Part shown: positions 17,907-26,839 of the stretch, piece after piece
Layout of the letters: each line of letters starts with the position of its first letter
How positions within the stretch are numbered: the first letter of the stretch is position 1
DNA from: VYFG01 sp965221795
GTDB taxonomy: Bacteria > Pseudomonadota > Gammaproteobacteria > Arenicellales > Poriferihabitantaceae
Direction of reading: 5' to 3'
DNA length: 64,000 bases
Assembly (NCBI GenBank): GCA_965221795.1
Contig: OZ244914.1
Span: 1,054,001-1,118,000 of the forward strand
The notes under the pieces: model-generated
Seen by the model: only the letters and a program-made list of their open reading frames with translations
Told to the model about the DNA's origin: nothing
Database searches by the model: none
Made by a program: the position numbers and the translations under genes

Positions 17907-18769
17907 GATTGCGCCTCATTTCGCATCATCAGGGTATAAAACACCCAACAAACCAGAAGAACCACCAGAAAATAGATGAGCGACATCGCCGCCGCTGGTC
18001 CCAGGTCGAACTGCCCAAGGGCAATTTTGACCAGATCAATGGAGAGGAAAGTGGTCGTGTTTCCGGGACCCCCACCAGTCAGCACAAACGGTTCGGTATA
18101 AATCATGAAGCTATCCATGAACCGCAGGAGGACCGCGATGGTCAGAACCCGTTTCAGCTTGGGTAACTGGATGAACCGGAACACGGCCCATGGACTGGCA
18201 CCATCGATACGTGCAGCTTGATAGTAGGCGTCGGGAATGGAGCGCAGGCCGGCATATGTCAACAGGACGACCAGTGAAGTCCAGTGCCAAACATCCATCA
18301 CGACCGTAGTGACCCAAGCAGAAACCGGTTGCTGGGTAAAGTTGTAATCAACACCCAAGCTATTGACCATCTTGCCGAGCAGACCGATATCTGGCAACGC
18401 ATAAATATTCCACATGGCACCGACCACGTTCCATGGAATCAGCAGCGGCAGGGCCATGAGTACGAGGCAAACCGATACCCAGACCCCACGTCGAGGCATA
18501 CATAGTGCCACGACAATCCCCAATGGCACTTCAATCAGCAGGATCGTGAACGTGAACATCAACTGGCGAAACAGCGAGGCATGAAATCGCTCCGATCGCA
18601 GAACCTCCTCAAACCAGCCTAGTCCATGCCAGAAAAACAGGTTATTGCCGAATGTTTCCTGAACCGAATAGTTCACTACCGTCATCAACGGGATCAGGGC
18701 ATTGAACGCCACCAGTAACAACACCGGCAGAACCAGCCACCAGGCTTTCGGGTTATCCAGCTTATTCAT
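17903..18769 (-). CDS. glpP: Glycerol ABC transporter permease GlpP
   Basis: The 288-residue MalF-like permease starts MNKLDNPKAWWLVLPVLLLV, with six predicted helices. Its EAA-type loop (YYQAARIDGASPWAVFRFIQLPKL region) lies at about residues 190-212. The ATG at 18769 overlaps the glpT stop by eight bases; the longer open frame upstream is a shadow of glpT. It pairs with GlpQ to form the membrane channel for glycerol uptake. Confidence 0.92.
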   Translation of the reverse strand: MNKLDNPKAWWLVLPVLLLVAFNALIPLMTVVNYSVQETFGNNLFFWHGLGWFEEVLRSERFHASLFRQLMFTFTILLIEVPLGIVVALCMPRRGVWVSVCLVLMALPLLIPWNVVGAMWNIYALPDIGLLGKMVNSLGVDYNFTQQPVSAWVTTVVMDVWHWTSLVVLLTYAGLRSIPDAYYQAARIDGASPWAVFRFIQLPKLKRVLTIAVLLRFMDSFMIYTEPFVLTGGGPGNTTTFLSIDLVKIALGQFDLGPAAAMSLIYFLVVLLVCWVFYTLMMRNEAQS

Positions 18770-19847
18770 GATGCCCCCCTGACCGGGAGATTCGCCATCC
18801 GTCCCGATACCAATGGGTATGGTCCGGCTCCAACTGGATTGCGGGCTGTTCGGAAGGAATGTCGACCCCTTCAGGCACAATCATTTTCAGGCGTTGTCTG
18901 GCAGTCTCGACCTCCACCAGCTGATGTCGACCGAGATCGTCCACCCTTTGAACTCGTACTGGAATGCCATCTTCTGCAAATCGAACAAACTCCGGGCGGA
19001 TGCCAAGCTGCAAGATTCCTTCTGCATGGGGTGCGGCCGTACCAAAAGGCCCAAAGTCCTGATCCAAGCACCGGACCCGGCCATCCTGACAACAGGCCGA
19101 AAGCAGATTCATCCCCGGGGATCCAATAAAATGTCCGACAAAAGTGTGCTGTGGGCAGGTAAACAACTCTTCCGGGGTCCCCACCTGGACTACTTGTCCC
19201 TCAAACATCACCACCACTCTGTCAGCGAAAGTGAGCGCCTCTGTCTGGTCATGGGTCACATAGATCATCGTAGTACCGACCTGCTGATGGAGTTGCTTCA
19301 GTTTGGAGCGAAGTTGCCATTTGAGGTGTGGGTCAATCACCGTCAAAGGTTCATCAAACATGATCACGTTGACATCCGAGCGCACCAGACCTCGGCCCAG
19401 TGAAATCTTTTGCTTGCCATCTGCCGTCAATCCAGAAGCACGCCGGTGAAGAGTCTTGGACAGATCCAGCATGGCAGCGATCTCTTCAACCCGCGGCCTG
19501 ATTTCCGATGTCGACATCCCGCGATTCCGCAAGGGGAACGCCAGATTATCGTATACGGTCATCGTGTCATATACCACCGGAAACTGAAACACTTGTGCGA
19601 TGTGCCGTGCCGATGTGTCAATCCCGGTGACATCGCGGTCATCAAACCATACCGTGCCGGTGGTCGGCGAAAGCAGGCCGGAGATGATATTGAGGAGAGT
19701 GGTTTTGCCACATCCAGAGGGACCCAGAAGCGCATAGGCACCACCGTCCTCCCACACCTGATGCAACTCTTCGAGAGCCCATACCGCTGTCTCCCCCCGA
19801 AGAGCCGGATATCGGTGACGAACCCCTTGGAGCGCAATCCGTGCCAT
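18762..19847 (-). CDS. glpT: Glycerol ABC transporter ATPase GlpT
   Basis: The 361-residue ATPase has Walker A LLGPSGCGKTT at about residues 37-47, an altered signature region around GLTADGKQKISLGRGLV instead of the classical LSGGQ, Walker B VIMFDEPL, and H-loop YVTHDQ. A C-terminal TOBE-like domain of the MalK type follows. The degenerate LSGGQ motif in one ATPase and a normal one in the other is expected for the GlpS/GlpT heterodimer. It starts three bases after glpS ends. Confidence 0.9.
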   Translation of the reverse strand: MARIALQGVRHRYPALRGETAVWALEELHQVWEDGGAYALLGPSGCGKTTLLNIISGLLSPTTGTVWFDDRDVTGIDTSARHIAQVFQFPVVYDTMTVYDNLAFPLRNRGMSTSEIRPRVEEIAAMLDLSKTLHRRASGLTADGKQKISLGRGLVRSDVNVIMFDEPLTVIDPHLKWQLRSKLKQLHQQVGTTMIYVTHDQTEALTFADRVVVMFEGQVVQVGTPEELFTCPQHTFVGHFIGSPGMNLLSACCQDGRVRCLDQDFGPFGTAAPHAEGILQLGIRPEFVRFAEDGIPVRVQRVDDLGRHQLVEVETARQRLKMIVPEGVDIPSEQPAIQLEPDHTHWYRDGWRISRSGGHHE

Positions 19848-19850
19848 GGC

Positions 19851-20918
19851 TCAGTATGGAATCAACTGGCCACTTTCGTCAAAGTAGAGCATCTTGTCCG
19901 GATGCAAATACAATGTGACCGGGTCACCACTGTCAAATGGGTGGATGCCGTGCGACTCGGAAACCCAATCATGTTGCCCAACCAATACATGAATCACACT
20001 TTCCGAGCCACTGAGCTCGGCCACTTTTACCCGACCTTGAATGGCTACTACATGTTCCGAACTGGGGTGCAGAGTGAGGTGATGCGGGCGAAGCCCCATG
20101 AAATAGTGGCAGTCCTCCAGTGAGCCCAAGGCAGTCGGAACTGACCAGGAAATATGGTCATCCAAGCAGAACCGATCCCCCCGTTTCCAGATGCTGGCCA
20201 CATTGATCGGAGGGTCGGAAAAAACCCTTGCACTGGTTAGGTTTTCCGGCATTCGATACCCCATTGCGGTAGGGCTGAACTGTTTCACACGCCCTTCAAA
20301 AAGGGTCGCGGTGGAGCCGCCCAACATCAACGCTTCCATCGGCTCTGTCGTGCTATACACCACTGTTGCCCCACTGTCCGTAAATAATCTCGGCAATTCG
20401 TCCCGCAACTCCTCGCGCAACTTGTAGTCCAGATTGGCCAGCGGCTCATCCAGCAACACCAGGCGCGAGTTCTTGGCAAGAGCCCGTGCGATCGCCACCC
20501 GCTGCTGCTGACCACCCGAGAGTTCGGCGGGGTAACGCTTCAGATATTCCTCTAACTTGAGCAAACTGGCAAACTTTTCCACCTGCTGTTGAATCCGCAA
20601 GCGGTCCATCCGCGCCACCCGGAGCGGCGATGCAATGTTTTCAAATACGGTAAAGTTCGGGTAATTGATGAACTGCTGATACACCATTGCGACACTGCGC
20701 TTCTGAACTGGGACGCCAGTAACATTCCGGCCCTCAAACCAGATTTCCCCACTGGAAGGTGTCTCCAGTCCCGCCATCAGACGCAGCAGGGTGGTTTTGC
20801 CACTAAGCGTCGTGCCCAGCAGGATGTTGAATCCACCCTCTTCCAGAAACAGGCTGGTAGGATAGATATGCGCCGCCCCATTAACCGTGCGTGTTACCTG
20901 ACGCAGTTCGATGGCCAT
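19851..20918 (-). CDS. glpS: Glycerol ABC transporter ATPase GlpS
   Basis: The 355-residue ATPase starts MAIELRQVTRTVNGAAHIYP. Its Walker A is shifted to GTTLSGKTTLLRLMAG, the signature ELSGGQQQRVAIARALA is classical, and Walker B is VLLDEPLANLD. The usual H-loop His is replaced in the sequence VVYSTTEPMEALML, so catalytic contributions are split between the two ATPases, as in other GlpS/GlpT pairs. The ATG at 20918 overlaps the glpR stop. A TTG one codon upstream is less likely. Confidence 0.9.
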   Translation of the reverse strand: MAIELRQVTRTVNGAAHIYPTSLFLEEGGFNILLGTTLSGKTTLLRLMAGLETPSSGEIWFEGRNVTGVPVQKRSVAMVYQQFINYPNFTVFENIASPLRVARMDRLRIQQQVEKFASLLKLEEYLKRYPAELSGGQQQRVAIARALAKNSRLVLLDEPLANLDYKLREELRDELPRLFTDSGATVVYSTTEPMEALMLGGSTATLFEGRVKQFSPTAMGYRMPENLTSARVFSDPPINVASIWKRGDRFCLDDHISWSVPTALGSLEDCHYFMGLRPHHLTLHPSSEHVVAIQGRVKVAELSGSESVIHVLVGQHDWVSESHGIHPFDSGDPVTLYLHPDKMLYFDESGQLIPY

Positions 20919-21742
20919 CAATCAGCCCATTCGGTCGAGGGTGAGTCACTGCCCACGACCTGAACCGCATGCTGCAGGCAGTATTCGGCCACCGGTCCTG
21001 GCAGTACCCAGTCAGTCACCAGATAATTCATCTGTGACAGTGTGCCCAGCCGGACGGGTGCCTTGCGCTGGAACTTGGTACGGTCAGCGACCAGAACCAC
21101 AGAACGTGCATTGCGGATGATGGACTGTGCGACACGCACCTCCCGGACGTCAAACTCCAGAACCGTTCCGTCCTCATCCAACGCCGAACACCCGATCACC
21201 GCATAGTCGACCTTGAAGCGATCAATGAATTCTGCCGTGGCATCGCCGACAATGCCACCGTCTTCATGCCGAACCAACCCGCCTGCCGTCATGACCCGAA
21301 TTGCCCTTGACCGACGCAGCGTGTTGGCAATGTTGATATTGTTGGTGATTACCAGCAAGCCGCTATGTGCCGTGAGATGAGCTGCCACACGCTCGGTAGT
21401 GGTACCGATACTGATGAACAGGGATGCGTCATTGGGAATAATGCTCGCCGCCAAGAGGCCGATCCGCGCCTTCCCCTCGGGATTGATTTGCAGACGTGTC
21501 GTATAGTCCAGATTCGCCAGTTCATGCCTTGGCCGATTTTCCATATCGGAAGCGACAGCTCCGCCATGCACCCGCTGGAGCAGTTTCCGGTTACAGAGAA
21601 TATTGAGGTCCCGACGGATAGTCTGGGGCGTAACCCGAAACTGCTCTGCCAACGCTTCCACATGCCCACTTCCATGACTGCGAATGTGATCCAACAATGC
21701 CCGTTGGCGCTCACTGAATGACTTTTCAGAGAGTGCATCCAT
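20918..21742 (-). CDS. glpR: DeoR-family repressor of glycerol genes
   Basis: The 274-residue regulator has an N-terminal winged helix-turn-helix with the DeoR signature VTPQTIRRDLNILCNRKLLQRVHGGA (in two parts, about residues 37-62). A C-terminal sugar-phosphate sensor domain includes ISIGTTTERVAAHL and ADRTKF. GlpR-type proteins bind glycerol-3-phosphate and release their operators. I chose the ATG at 21742 (MDALSEKSF) over the longer frame because DeoR similarity starts there. The gene sits inside the operon between glpV and glpS. Confidence 0.9.
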   Translation of the reverse strand: MDALSEKSFSERQRALLDHIRSHGSGHVEALAEQFRVTPQTIRRDLNILCNRKLLQRVHGGAVASDMENRPRHELANLDYTTRLQINPEGKARIGLLAASIIPNDASLFISIGTTTERVAAHLTAHSGLLVITNNINIANTLRRSRAIRVMTAGGLVRHEDGGIVGDATAEFIDRFKVDYAVIGCSALDEDGTVLEFDVREVRVAQSIIRNARSVVLVADRTKFQRKAPVRLGTLSQMNYLVTDWVLPGPVAEYCLQHAVQVVGSDSPSTEWAD

Positions 21743-21796
21743 CTCGATCAGTCCAAGGCATCTCAGCGTCTGCAATGCATACGGTACTCGATAGAA

Positions 21797-21822
21797 GGGA
21801 CGGACTACTGATAGTCCGTCCC
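21797..21822 (-). terminator. Perfect 11-bp hairpin between glpV and glpR
   Basis: GGGACGGACTA and TAGTCCGTCCC form an 11-bp stem with a CTGA loop, located just after the glpV stop. On the minus strand only a weak T-rich stretch (TTCT) follows. It probably acts as a partial terminator or an RNA-stabilising structure. Either would leave glpV mRNA in excess over the transporter genes, as is common for binding-protein genes of ABC operons. Confidence 0.6.
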
Positions 21823-21836
21823 GAGGTCACCAAGGC

Positions 21837-23561
21837 CTATTGCCAACCCTTGATCAAGTCCTCATAGGCAATGGTAATACCTTGCGGTTTCTCGTCCACT
21901 TTCGGTTTTGGAGAACCGGGCTGATCCAGCCAGTACTGCGGGTCCCGTTCTTCATTGAGTCGGGGACCACAACCACCATACACATTGGCAGCTTCATCCA
22001 CAGCCTGCATCCGGGCCATGACCTGATCCATCTCGGCGGCCAACCGGTCCATTGCCTGTTGTGGAGTGAAGGCACCGGAGTTCACATCACCGATTTGCTG
22101 CCACCAGATCTGGGCGAGTTTCGGATAATCCGGCACATTGATCCCGGTAGGTGACCAGCGCACGCGATCCGGGGAACGATAAAATTCGACCAGGCCACCC
22201 AGTTTCGGTGCTCTCTCGGTAAAAGAATCGTGATTGATGGAACTGTCACGGATGAAGGTGAGGCCAACATGGCTTTTCTTGACATCCACCGTCTTTGAGA
22301 CCACGAACTGAGCATAAAGCCAAGCCGCCTTGCGGCGGTCTACCGGTGTGGACTGGAACAACGTCCAAGAGCCAGCATCCTGATAGCCGAGCTTCTGGCC
22401 TTTTTCCCAATAAGGTCCATGGGGAGAAGGAGCCATCCGCCAAAGCGGATTGCCAGCCTCATCCACCGTATTGTTGCCTTCTTCCTGGGATGCCACCATG
22501 GAGGCAGTAAATGCGGTATACCAGAAAATCTGCTGGGCCACATTACCTTGGGACAAGGCCGGCAACGACTGGTAGAAATCGTAGCTTGCTGCACCGGGAG
22601 GCGCATACTGTCGCAACCATTCGTCCCACTTGCGGATTGCATAAACCGCAGCCGGACCATTGGTCGCCCCGCCGCGAGCGACACTGGCACCTACCGGGTT
22701 GCAGGTGCCTTCCTCCATGCGGATACCCCACTCATCGACCGGGACTCCGTTCGGCAGTCCTTTGCTGCCCGCACCCGCCATCGAAAGCCAGGCATCTGTC
22801 ATCCGCCAGCCAAGGTCTGGAGCCCGCTTGCCATAATCCATATGGCCATATACCTCGACGCCGTCAATTTCCTTCACGTGTACCGTAAAAAATTCGGCAA
22901 TGTCCTCATATGCAGACCAGTTCACCGGAACGCCCAGGTCATAACCATACATCTCCTTGAATCGGGCTTGCAGGTCCTGCCGGTCGAACCAGTCCTTGCG
23001 AAACCAGTACAGGTTGGCAAATTGCTGATCGGGCAATTGGTACAGCTTGCCATCCGGACCGGTGGTAAAAGACCTGCCGACAAAATCTTCCACATCCAGG
23101 TTGGGATTGGTGACGTCAGCTCCCTCACCTGCCATCCAATCCGTAAGATTGACGGCCAACTGCAGTCGGGAATGAGTACCGATCAGGTCAGAATCGTTGA
23201 TGTAGGCGTCATACAGATTGCGCCCAGTCTGCATTTGGGTCTGGACCGCCTGGACCACCTCACCCTCTCCCAGCAACTGGTGGTTCACCTGGATTCCGGT
23301 AATCTCTTCAAAGGCTGTCGCCAACACCTTGGATTCATATTCATGGGTCGGAATGGTCTCGGACAGTACATTGATTTCCATCCCCTGGAATGGCTCCGCA
23401 GCTTGGATGAACCATTCCATCTCGGCTCTCTGCTCGTCCATCGACAGGGTTGATGGCTGGAATTCCTCAGTGATCCATTTTTCCGCTTCAGCCATGCCGG
23501 CCAGCACGGGAATCGGCCCAATGCAGGTGGCCATAAAGATGGCAACAATTTTCAATTTCAT
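21837..23561 (-). CDS. glpV: Glycerol ABC transporter substrate-binding protein
   Basis: The 574-residue protein starts with a Sec signal peptide (MKLKIVAIFMATCIGPIPVLA, cut after about residue 21). It continues as a type 1 solute-binding protein of the large GlpV class, longer than the usual 400-450 residues for sugar-binding proteins. It acts in the periplasm, delivering glycerol to GlpP/GlpQ. It is the first gene of the minus-strand operon and is divergent from glpK. The length, the tryptophan-rich C-terminal half and the operon content all fit GlpV. Confidence 0.9.
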   Translation of the reverse strand: MKLKIVAIFMATCIGPIPVLAGMAEAEKWITEEFQPSTLSMDEQRAEMEWFIQAAEPFQGMEINVLSETIPTHEYESKVLATAFEEITGIQVNHQLLGEGEVVQAVQTQMQTGRNLYDAYINDSDLIGTHSRLQLAVNLTDWMAGEGADVTNPNLDVEDFVGRSFTTGPDGKLYQLPDQQFANLYWFRKDWFDRQDLQARFKEMYGYDLGVPVNWSAYEDIAEFFTVHVKEIDGVEVYGHMDYGKRAPDLGWRMTDAWLSMAGAGSKGLPNGVPVDEWGIRMEEGTCNPVGASVARGGATNGPAAVYAIRKWDEWLRQYAPPGAASYDFYQSLPALSQGNVAQQIFWYTAFTASMVASQEEGNNTVDEAGNPLWRMAPSPHGPYWEKGQKLGYQDAGSWTLFQSTPVDRRKAAWLYAQFVVSKTVDVKKSHVGLTFIRDSSINHDSFTERAPKLGGLVEFYRSPDRVRWSPTGINVPDYPKLAQIWWQQIGDVNSGAFTPQQAMDRLAAEMDQVMARMQAVDEAANVYGGCGPRLNEERDPQYWLDQPGSPKPKVDEKPQGITIAYEDLIKGWQ

Positions 23562-23873
23562 CGTGGATTCCTCATTGGTCAGTAATGTTCGACTGCAAGC
23601 CTGTTGCTGCCGAATGCTTGATGATTCTCAAAAAACGAAGATTACCATGCGATCAAGTGAAATCAAATTTATTTTCGAATGAACCCAAAATGCTATCAAA
23701 ACGAAATCGAAAGTGCTCTCCGGGCCTGATAGGGCCCTGTGGACCGAAAGGTTTCCTGCCACCATAAATCATTCATCCTGTGCTGCAGAACATCCGGCAT
23801 GCTCTTGGTATCTTGCTTCAGGAGCCCGGAAAGCCCGACAATCACTCCTCAAGCCAGCCGACCCATCATCAAC
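23562..23873. promoter_or_regulatory. Divergent glpV/glpK control region with candidate GlpR sites
   Basis: This 312-base region holds the promoters of both glycerol transcripts. At 23697-23715 the plus strand reads CAAAACGAAATCGAAAGTG. Its complement contains TTTCG and TTTCG-like repeats spaced like operators of DeoR-family repressors. A similar AAAAAACGAAG lies near 23631. The assignment to GlpR is inference from motif shape and position. Confidence 0.5.
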
Positions 23874-25373
23874 ATGAAATGCAACATTCTTGCCATTGAC
23901 CAGGGCACCACCAGTTCGCGGGCCATCCTGTTTTCCCCAGACCACAGCCCGGTGGCCTCTTCTCAACATGAGTTTCCACAAATCTACCCGGATGATGGAT
24001 GGGTTGAACATGATCCCGGGGATATCTGGGAAACCACGCTGCAAGCGGTTCGGGATGTCCTGCATCAGGCCGGGGATTCCGTAGCCACTGTTGGCATCAC
24101 CAATCAACGGGAAACCACCATCGTATGGGACCGGAAAACCGGGGAACCGATTTATAACGCGATCGTTTGGCAGGATCGTCGTACGGCAGATCACTGTGCC
24201 CGAATTGCTGCCAAGGGATACGAAGAAGAGATAGCAGGAAGGACTGGCCTGCGGTTGGATGCCTATTTTTCGGCCACCAAGATCGGCTGGATTCTGGACC
24301 ATGTCCCCGGTACCAGATCCCGGGCGGCAAGAGGGGAACTCGCGTTCGGTACCGTCGACTGCTATCTGATCTGGAAGCTGACCGGAGGTAAGGTCCACGC
24401 GACAGATGCCACCAATGCCAGCCGGACCATGCTATTCAATATCCATGAACAGTGCTGGGACCACTATCTGCTCCAACTGTTCAACATCCCGGAGTCAATT
24501 TTGCCAGAAGTCCGCAACAGTGCGGACGACTTTGGCATGACCGATGGCGCTGTACTCGGTACTACAATACCGATTGGCGGGGTGATAGGCGATCAGCAAG
24601 GGGCCTTGTTCGGGCAAGCCTGCTTTCATCCAGGGATGGTGAAAAGCACCTATGGCACAGGTTGCTTCATGATCATGAATACCGGATGCGAGCCCGTCGC
24701 TTCCGCCAATCGCCTCCTCACCACGGTCGGTTATCGCTTGGGTGGCAAAGTCACCTACGCCCTGGAAGGTTCCATCTTCAATGCCGGAACTGCCATCCAA
24801 TGGATCCGCGATAACCTGAAACTGATTCGGCATGTCAACGAAATTGAGGACCTGATTCGCCAAACCTCCGATAACGGTGGCGTCTACATGGTGCCGGCAT
24901 TTACCGGGCTCGGTGCCCCTCACTGGGACCCGCATGCCCGCGGTGCAATCCTGGGCATTACCCGGGATACTGCCATTGTCCATTTGATCCGTGCATCCCT
25001 GGAAGCGGTATGTTACCAATCCCAGGAGCTGGTTACCGCAATGACGAAAGACAGTGGGCATCCATTGGATGCACTCCGGGTGGATGGTGGCATGGTGGCA
25101 AACGACTGGATGCTGCAGTTTTTGGCCGATCTCGTCGATACCGTGGTGGACAAACCGGTTATCACCGAGACTACTGCGCTGGGAGCTGCCTATCTTGCCG
25201 GGCTACAGCATGGCCTCTATGCCTCTACCAGTGAAATCTCCTCCAAGCGGCGTGATGCCCGGAAGTACCACCCCCGGATGGACCCCATGGAACGGAGTAC
25301 CCTGGTATCCGGCTGGAACGAGGCGGTCAGACGAGTGCAGACGGACAGACCATACCCGGAGTCTCCCCCCTGA
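23874..25373 (+). CDS. glpK: Glycerol kinase
   Basis: GlpK phosphorylates glycerol to glycerol-3-phosphate. The 499-residue protein has the N-terminal ATP motif AIDQGTTSSRAI, GITNQRETTIVWDRKTG, QDRRTADHC, and the second FGGY signature region ending GLGAPHWDPHARGAI. The ATG at 23874 gives the usual short N-terminus; 45 codons of open frame upstream show no similarity. It is divergent from the transporter operon and supplies GlpD with substrate. Confidence 0.95.
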   Translation: MKCNILAIDQGTTSSRAILFSPDHSPVASSQHEFPQIYPDDGWVEHDPGDIWETTLQAVRDVLHQAGDSVATVGITNQRETTIVWDRKTGEPIYNAIVWQDRRTADHCARIAAKGYEEEIAGRTGLRLDAYFSATKIGWILDHVPGTRSRAARGELAFGTVDCYLIWKLTGGKVHATDATNASRTMLFNIHEQCWDHYLLQLFNIPESILPEVRNSADDFGMTDGAVLGTTIPIGGVIGDQQGALFGQACFHPGMVKSTYGTGCFMIMNTGCEPVASANRLLTTVGYRLGGKVTYALEGSIFNAGTAIQWIRDNLKLIRHVNEIEDLIRQTSDNGGVYMVPAFTGLGAPHWDPHARGAILGITRDTAIVHLIRASLEAVCYQSQELVTAMTKDSGHPLDALRVDGGMVANDWMLQFLADLVDTVVDKPVITETTALGAAYLAGLQHGLYASTSEISSKRRDARKYHPRMDPMERSTLVSGWNEAVRRVQTDRPYPESPP

Positions 25374-25579
25374 TGGTTCCACAAATTCCCGGGAATCATT
25401 ACGGCTGCTGTCATGACCATAAGGCAGTCCAACTGAAAACTGGTCTATCGTGGCACTTGACTCTGGTACTACCCACAAAGATGCGAAAGCCATATTATAT
25501 TTGGCGAGATTTTGTGGCCGCGGGTGCCAACCACGTCTGGCGGCATCCTTTCTGTCATTCCCACACAGTGAGGTGAAAA

Positions 25580-26698
25580 ATGATTATCGGTGTCCCCAAA
25601 GAGATCAAAAATCATGAATATCGGGTTGGCCTGACGCCGACCAGCGTGCGGGAATTGGCCAAGCATGGTCATCGCATTGTTGTGGAAACCGATGCGGGCA
25701 TTGGCATTCGGCGTACCGATGAAGAATATCGGAAAGCCGGTGCGAGCATTGCCGGTAGCGCGAAAGAAATATTTGAACAGGCCGAGATGGTTGTCAAGGT
25801 CAAGGAACCCCAGGCCGCTGAACGGGCCATGCTGCGCGAAGGGCAGATCCTCTATACTTACCTGCATCTGGCCCCTGACCCGGAGCAAACCCGGGATCTG
25901 GTCAACAGTGGTGCCACCTGTATCGCCTATGAAACCGTCACATCCCCCCATGGAGGGCTGCCCTTACTGGCACCGATGTCCAAAGTAGCCGGACGCATGT
26001 CGATTCAGGCCGGCGCATATTGCCTGGAACACCCTCACGGAGGACTCGGCATGCTGCTCGGTGGCGTGCCGGGTGTGGACCCTGCAAAAGTCGTGGTACT
26101 CGGTGCCGGTGTGGTGGGTACCCATGCCACACATATTGCCGTAGGAATGGGGGCAGATGTCTGGATTCTGGACAACAGTCCTGATGCGATTGAGCGGCAT
26201 TGGCAAATTTTTGGTCGCTCCACCAATTCGGTTTTTTCCAGTGCGGACACGTTGGAACAACATGTACTTACGGCGGACCTGGTGATTGGAGGCGTTCTGG
26301 TTCCGGGTGCCGAGGCACCCAAGCTGGTTACGAACGACATGGTGGCCCAGATGAAGCCTGGCTCGGTGATTGTGGATGTAGCGATCGACCAAGGCGGGTG
26401 CTGTGAAACGTCCCGTCCAACCACCCATGCTGAACCGACGTTTACGGTCCATGATGTCGTGCACTATTGTGTTGCCAACATGCCCGGTGGTGTCCCCCGA
26501 ACCTCGACCTTTGCCCTGAATAATGTAACGCTGCCTTTCGCCTTGAAGCTAGCGGACCGGGGCCTCACCAATGCCCTGATGGCTGACCCACACCTGCGAA
26601 ATGGACTCAATGTCCACGCCGGCCGGGTCACCAACCTGGCGGTTGCCAAAGAACTGGGCTATGACTACCTGCCGGCGGAAGAGGCACTGACCACCTGA
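25580..26698 (+). CDS. ald: Alanine dehydrogenase
   Basis: Ald oxidises L-alanine to pyruvate and ammonia with NAD. The 372-residue length is standard. It starts MIIGVPKEIKNHEYRVGLTP, with the catalytic Lys in VVKVKEP at about residue 75, His96 in YTYLHLAPD, and the NAD motif VVLGAGVVGTHATHIAVGMGA. The ribosome site GAGGTG precedes the ATG. It lies directly before xsc. In taurine degradation by transamination, alanine made by taurine:pyruvate aminotransferase is recycled to pyruvate by Ald, so the pairing is meaningful. Confidence 0.95.
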   Translation: MIIGVPKEIKNHEYRVGLTPTSVRELAKHGHRIVVETDAGIGIRRTDEEYRKAGASIAGSAKEIFEQAEMVVKVKEPQAAERAMLREGQILYTYLHLAPDPEQTRDLVNSGATCIAYETVTSPHGGLPLLAPMSKVAGRMSIQAGAYCLEHPHGGLGMLLGGVPGVDPAKVVVLGAGVVGTHATHIAVGMGADVWILDNSPDAIERHWQIFGRSTNSVFSSADTLEQHVLTADLVIGGVLVPGAEAPKLVTNDMVAQMKPGSVIVDVAIDQGGCCETSRPTTHAEPTFTVHDVVHYCVANMPGGVPRTSTFALNNVTLPFALKLADRGLTNALMADPHLRNGLNVHAGRVTNLAVAKELGYDYLPAEEALTT

Positions 26699-26839
26699 AT
26701 CATTCCCATTGCAATGGGGGTTCATTTTCCGCTACACAGCCTCACATTGATTGGCACGATTTCACTCTACCTGCGTACCGAATTCTTTTTTCATTTTTTC
26801 TGCGAAGACATTAACTATCACTTTTATGGAGGTCATACC

